From an uncultured Prevotellaceae bacterium (GTDB lineage Bacteria; Bacteroidota; Bacteroidia; Bacteroidales; Bacteroidaceae), in assembly GCA_947303695.1 (NCBI GenBank), contig CAMYYX010000108.1, positions 1 through 5,203 of the forward strand: a stretch of DNA of 5,203 nt, given 5' to 3'. A program made the translations under genes and the position numbers. Below, in pieces: positions 4,769 to 5,203 of the stretch. Within the stretch, counting starts at the first letter, position 1. Every line of letters starts with the position of its first letter. The notes below the pieces were generated by a model, which searched no databases, was not told the origin of the DNA, and was given only the letters and a program-made list of their open reading frames with translations.

Positions 4769-5203
4769 TTACTTCACAAAGAACTTCTTGCCATTCTGGA
4801 TGTAGAAGCCCTTCATTGGCTGCTTGACTTCACGACCAGCGAGATCGTAGATGCGACTGTTCTTCACTGGGTCGGCATCGATTCCCTTCACAGCTGAATC
4901 GTCCTTACCGATGGTGATGTTGAACGCATAGAGCTTATTGTTGTACTCCATGTAGAGAACGGTCTTGTAAACGTTGTTTACATTTGCATCGTCAACTACC
5001 CATGAACGGATGCCGCCTTCGATGAATCCTAATGTGAAGACTGCTTGTTCGATGTCTTCGATAGCCTCACCTTTCTCGTTGAACGCAAATCCGTACATGT
5101 CGTCGAAGTTGGCATCGGTGAGTTCACCTGTCTTGTCCATTACCTTCCAAACGCCATTCTCCAGCAATTCGTCCTCAGTACATACGAGTTCCTCGCAGCA
5201 GCG
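4769..5203 (-). CDS. C-terminal part of a probable secreted/surface protein (partial, unrecognised)
   Basis: The frame is open from the right edge of the window to a TAA at 4771-4769, giving 144 visible C-terminal residues. The true start lies beyond 5203; a TTG at 5167 lies within the open frame and is not needed as a start. The visible part has an acidic stretch (ENGVWKVMDKTGELTDANFDDMYGF), then alternating aromatic/hydrophobic residues suggesting beta strands (TVLYMEYNNKLYAFNITIG). It closes with a tail, IYDLAGREVKQPMKGFYIQ followed by NGKKFFVK, over the last 27 residues. Similar 'IYDLxGRxV..P.KG.YI.NGKK..VK' endings are common on secreted Prevotella/Bacteroides proteins and resemble a type IX-secretion-like C-terminal domain. 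The export role is inference, and I cannot assign the upstream domain. It converges on queA and ends at the shared hairpin. Confidence 0.88.
   Translation of the reverse strand, partial: RCCEELVCTEDELLENGVWKVMDKTGELTDANFDDMYGFAFNEKGEAIEDIEQAVFTLGFIEGGIRSWVVDDANVNNVYKTVLYMEYNNKLYAFNITIGKDDSAVKGIDADPVKNSRIYDLAGREVKQPMKGFYIQNGKKFFVK

Overview
The window looks like a core chromosomal segment of a Bacteroidetes bacterium, most likely a Prevotellaceae (Prevotella/Segatella-like) genome. Three observations support this: the -7-type promoter sequence TACCTTTG on both strands of the first intergenic region, a DUF4834-like small gene directly after a psd-pssA pair, and a partial secreted-type protein ending in an 'IYDL.GR.V..P.KGFYI.NGKK..VK' tail. 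The assignment rests on recognition of families and motifs, not on a database search.

Layout. Positions 1-147 hold two tRNA genes on the minus strand: tRNA-Gln(TTG), complete, and tRNA-Met(CAT), cut by the window edge. Positions 148-354 are an AT-rich divergent promoter region with a 4x heptamer repeat, a pair of 18-bp direct repeats and promoter motifs facing both ways. Then come six plus-strand genes. The first group is psd, pssA and a small DUF4834-like membrane protein (355-2145). After a 154-bp gap, filled almost completely by a palindromic repeat element, a tightly packed second group follows: tadA, birA and queA (2300-4713). A hairpin at 4723-4748 separates queA from a convergent minus-strand gene that runs off the right edge (4769-5203).

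How the genes work together. PssA makes phosphatidylserine from CDP-diacylglycerol and serine, and Psd decarboxylates it to phosphatidylethanolamine, so the first group is the phosphatidylethanolamine pathway with an unexplained small membrane protein attached. In the second group TadA (A34 to inosine) and QueA (a late queuosine step at G34) both modify the tRNA wobble base, while BirA attaches biotin to carrier proteins such as that of acetyl-CoA carboxylase. Stop/start contacts (adjacent TGA/ATG, and a 4-bp ATGA overlap) suggest co-translation of tadA-birA-queA.

The coding content is ordinary housekeeping material, and I see no new multi-gene system. The parts most worth a second look are non-coding: a dispersed GAAGTTAA / CTTCGCTCGA repeat family present upstream of both pssA and tadA, a heptamer tandem inserted in frame inside queA, and a promoter motif so close to the psd start that the mRNA should be nearly leaderless.
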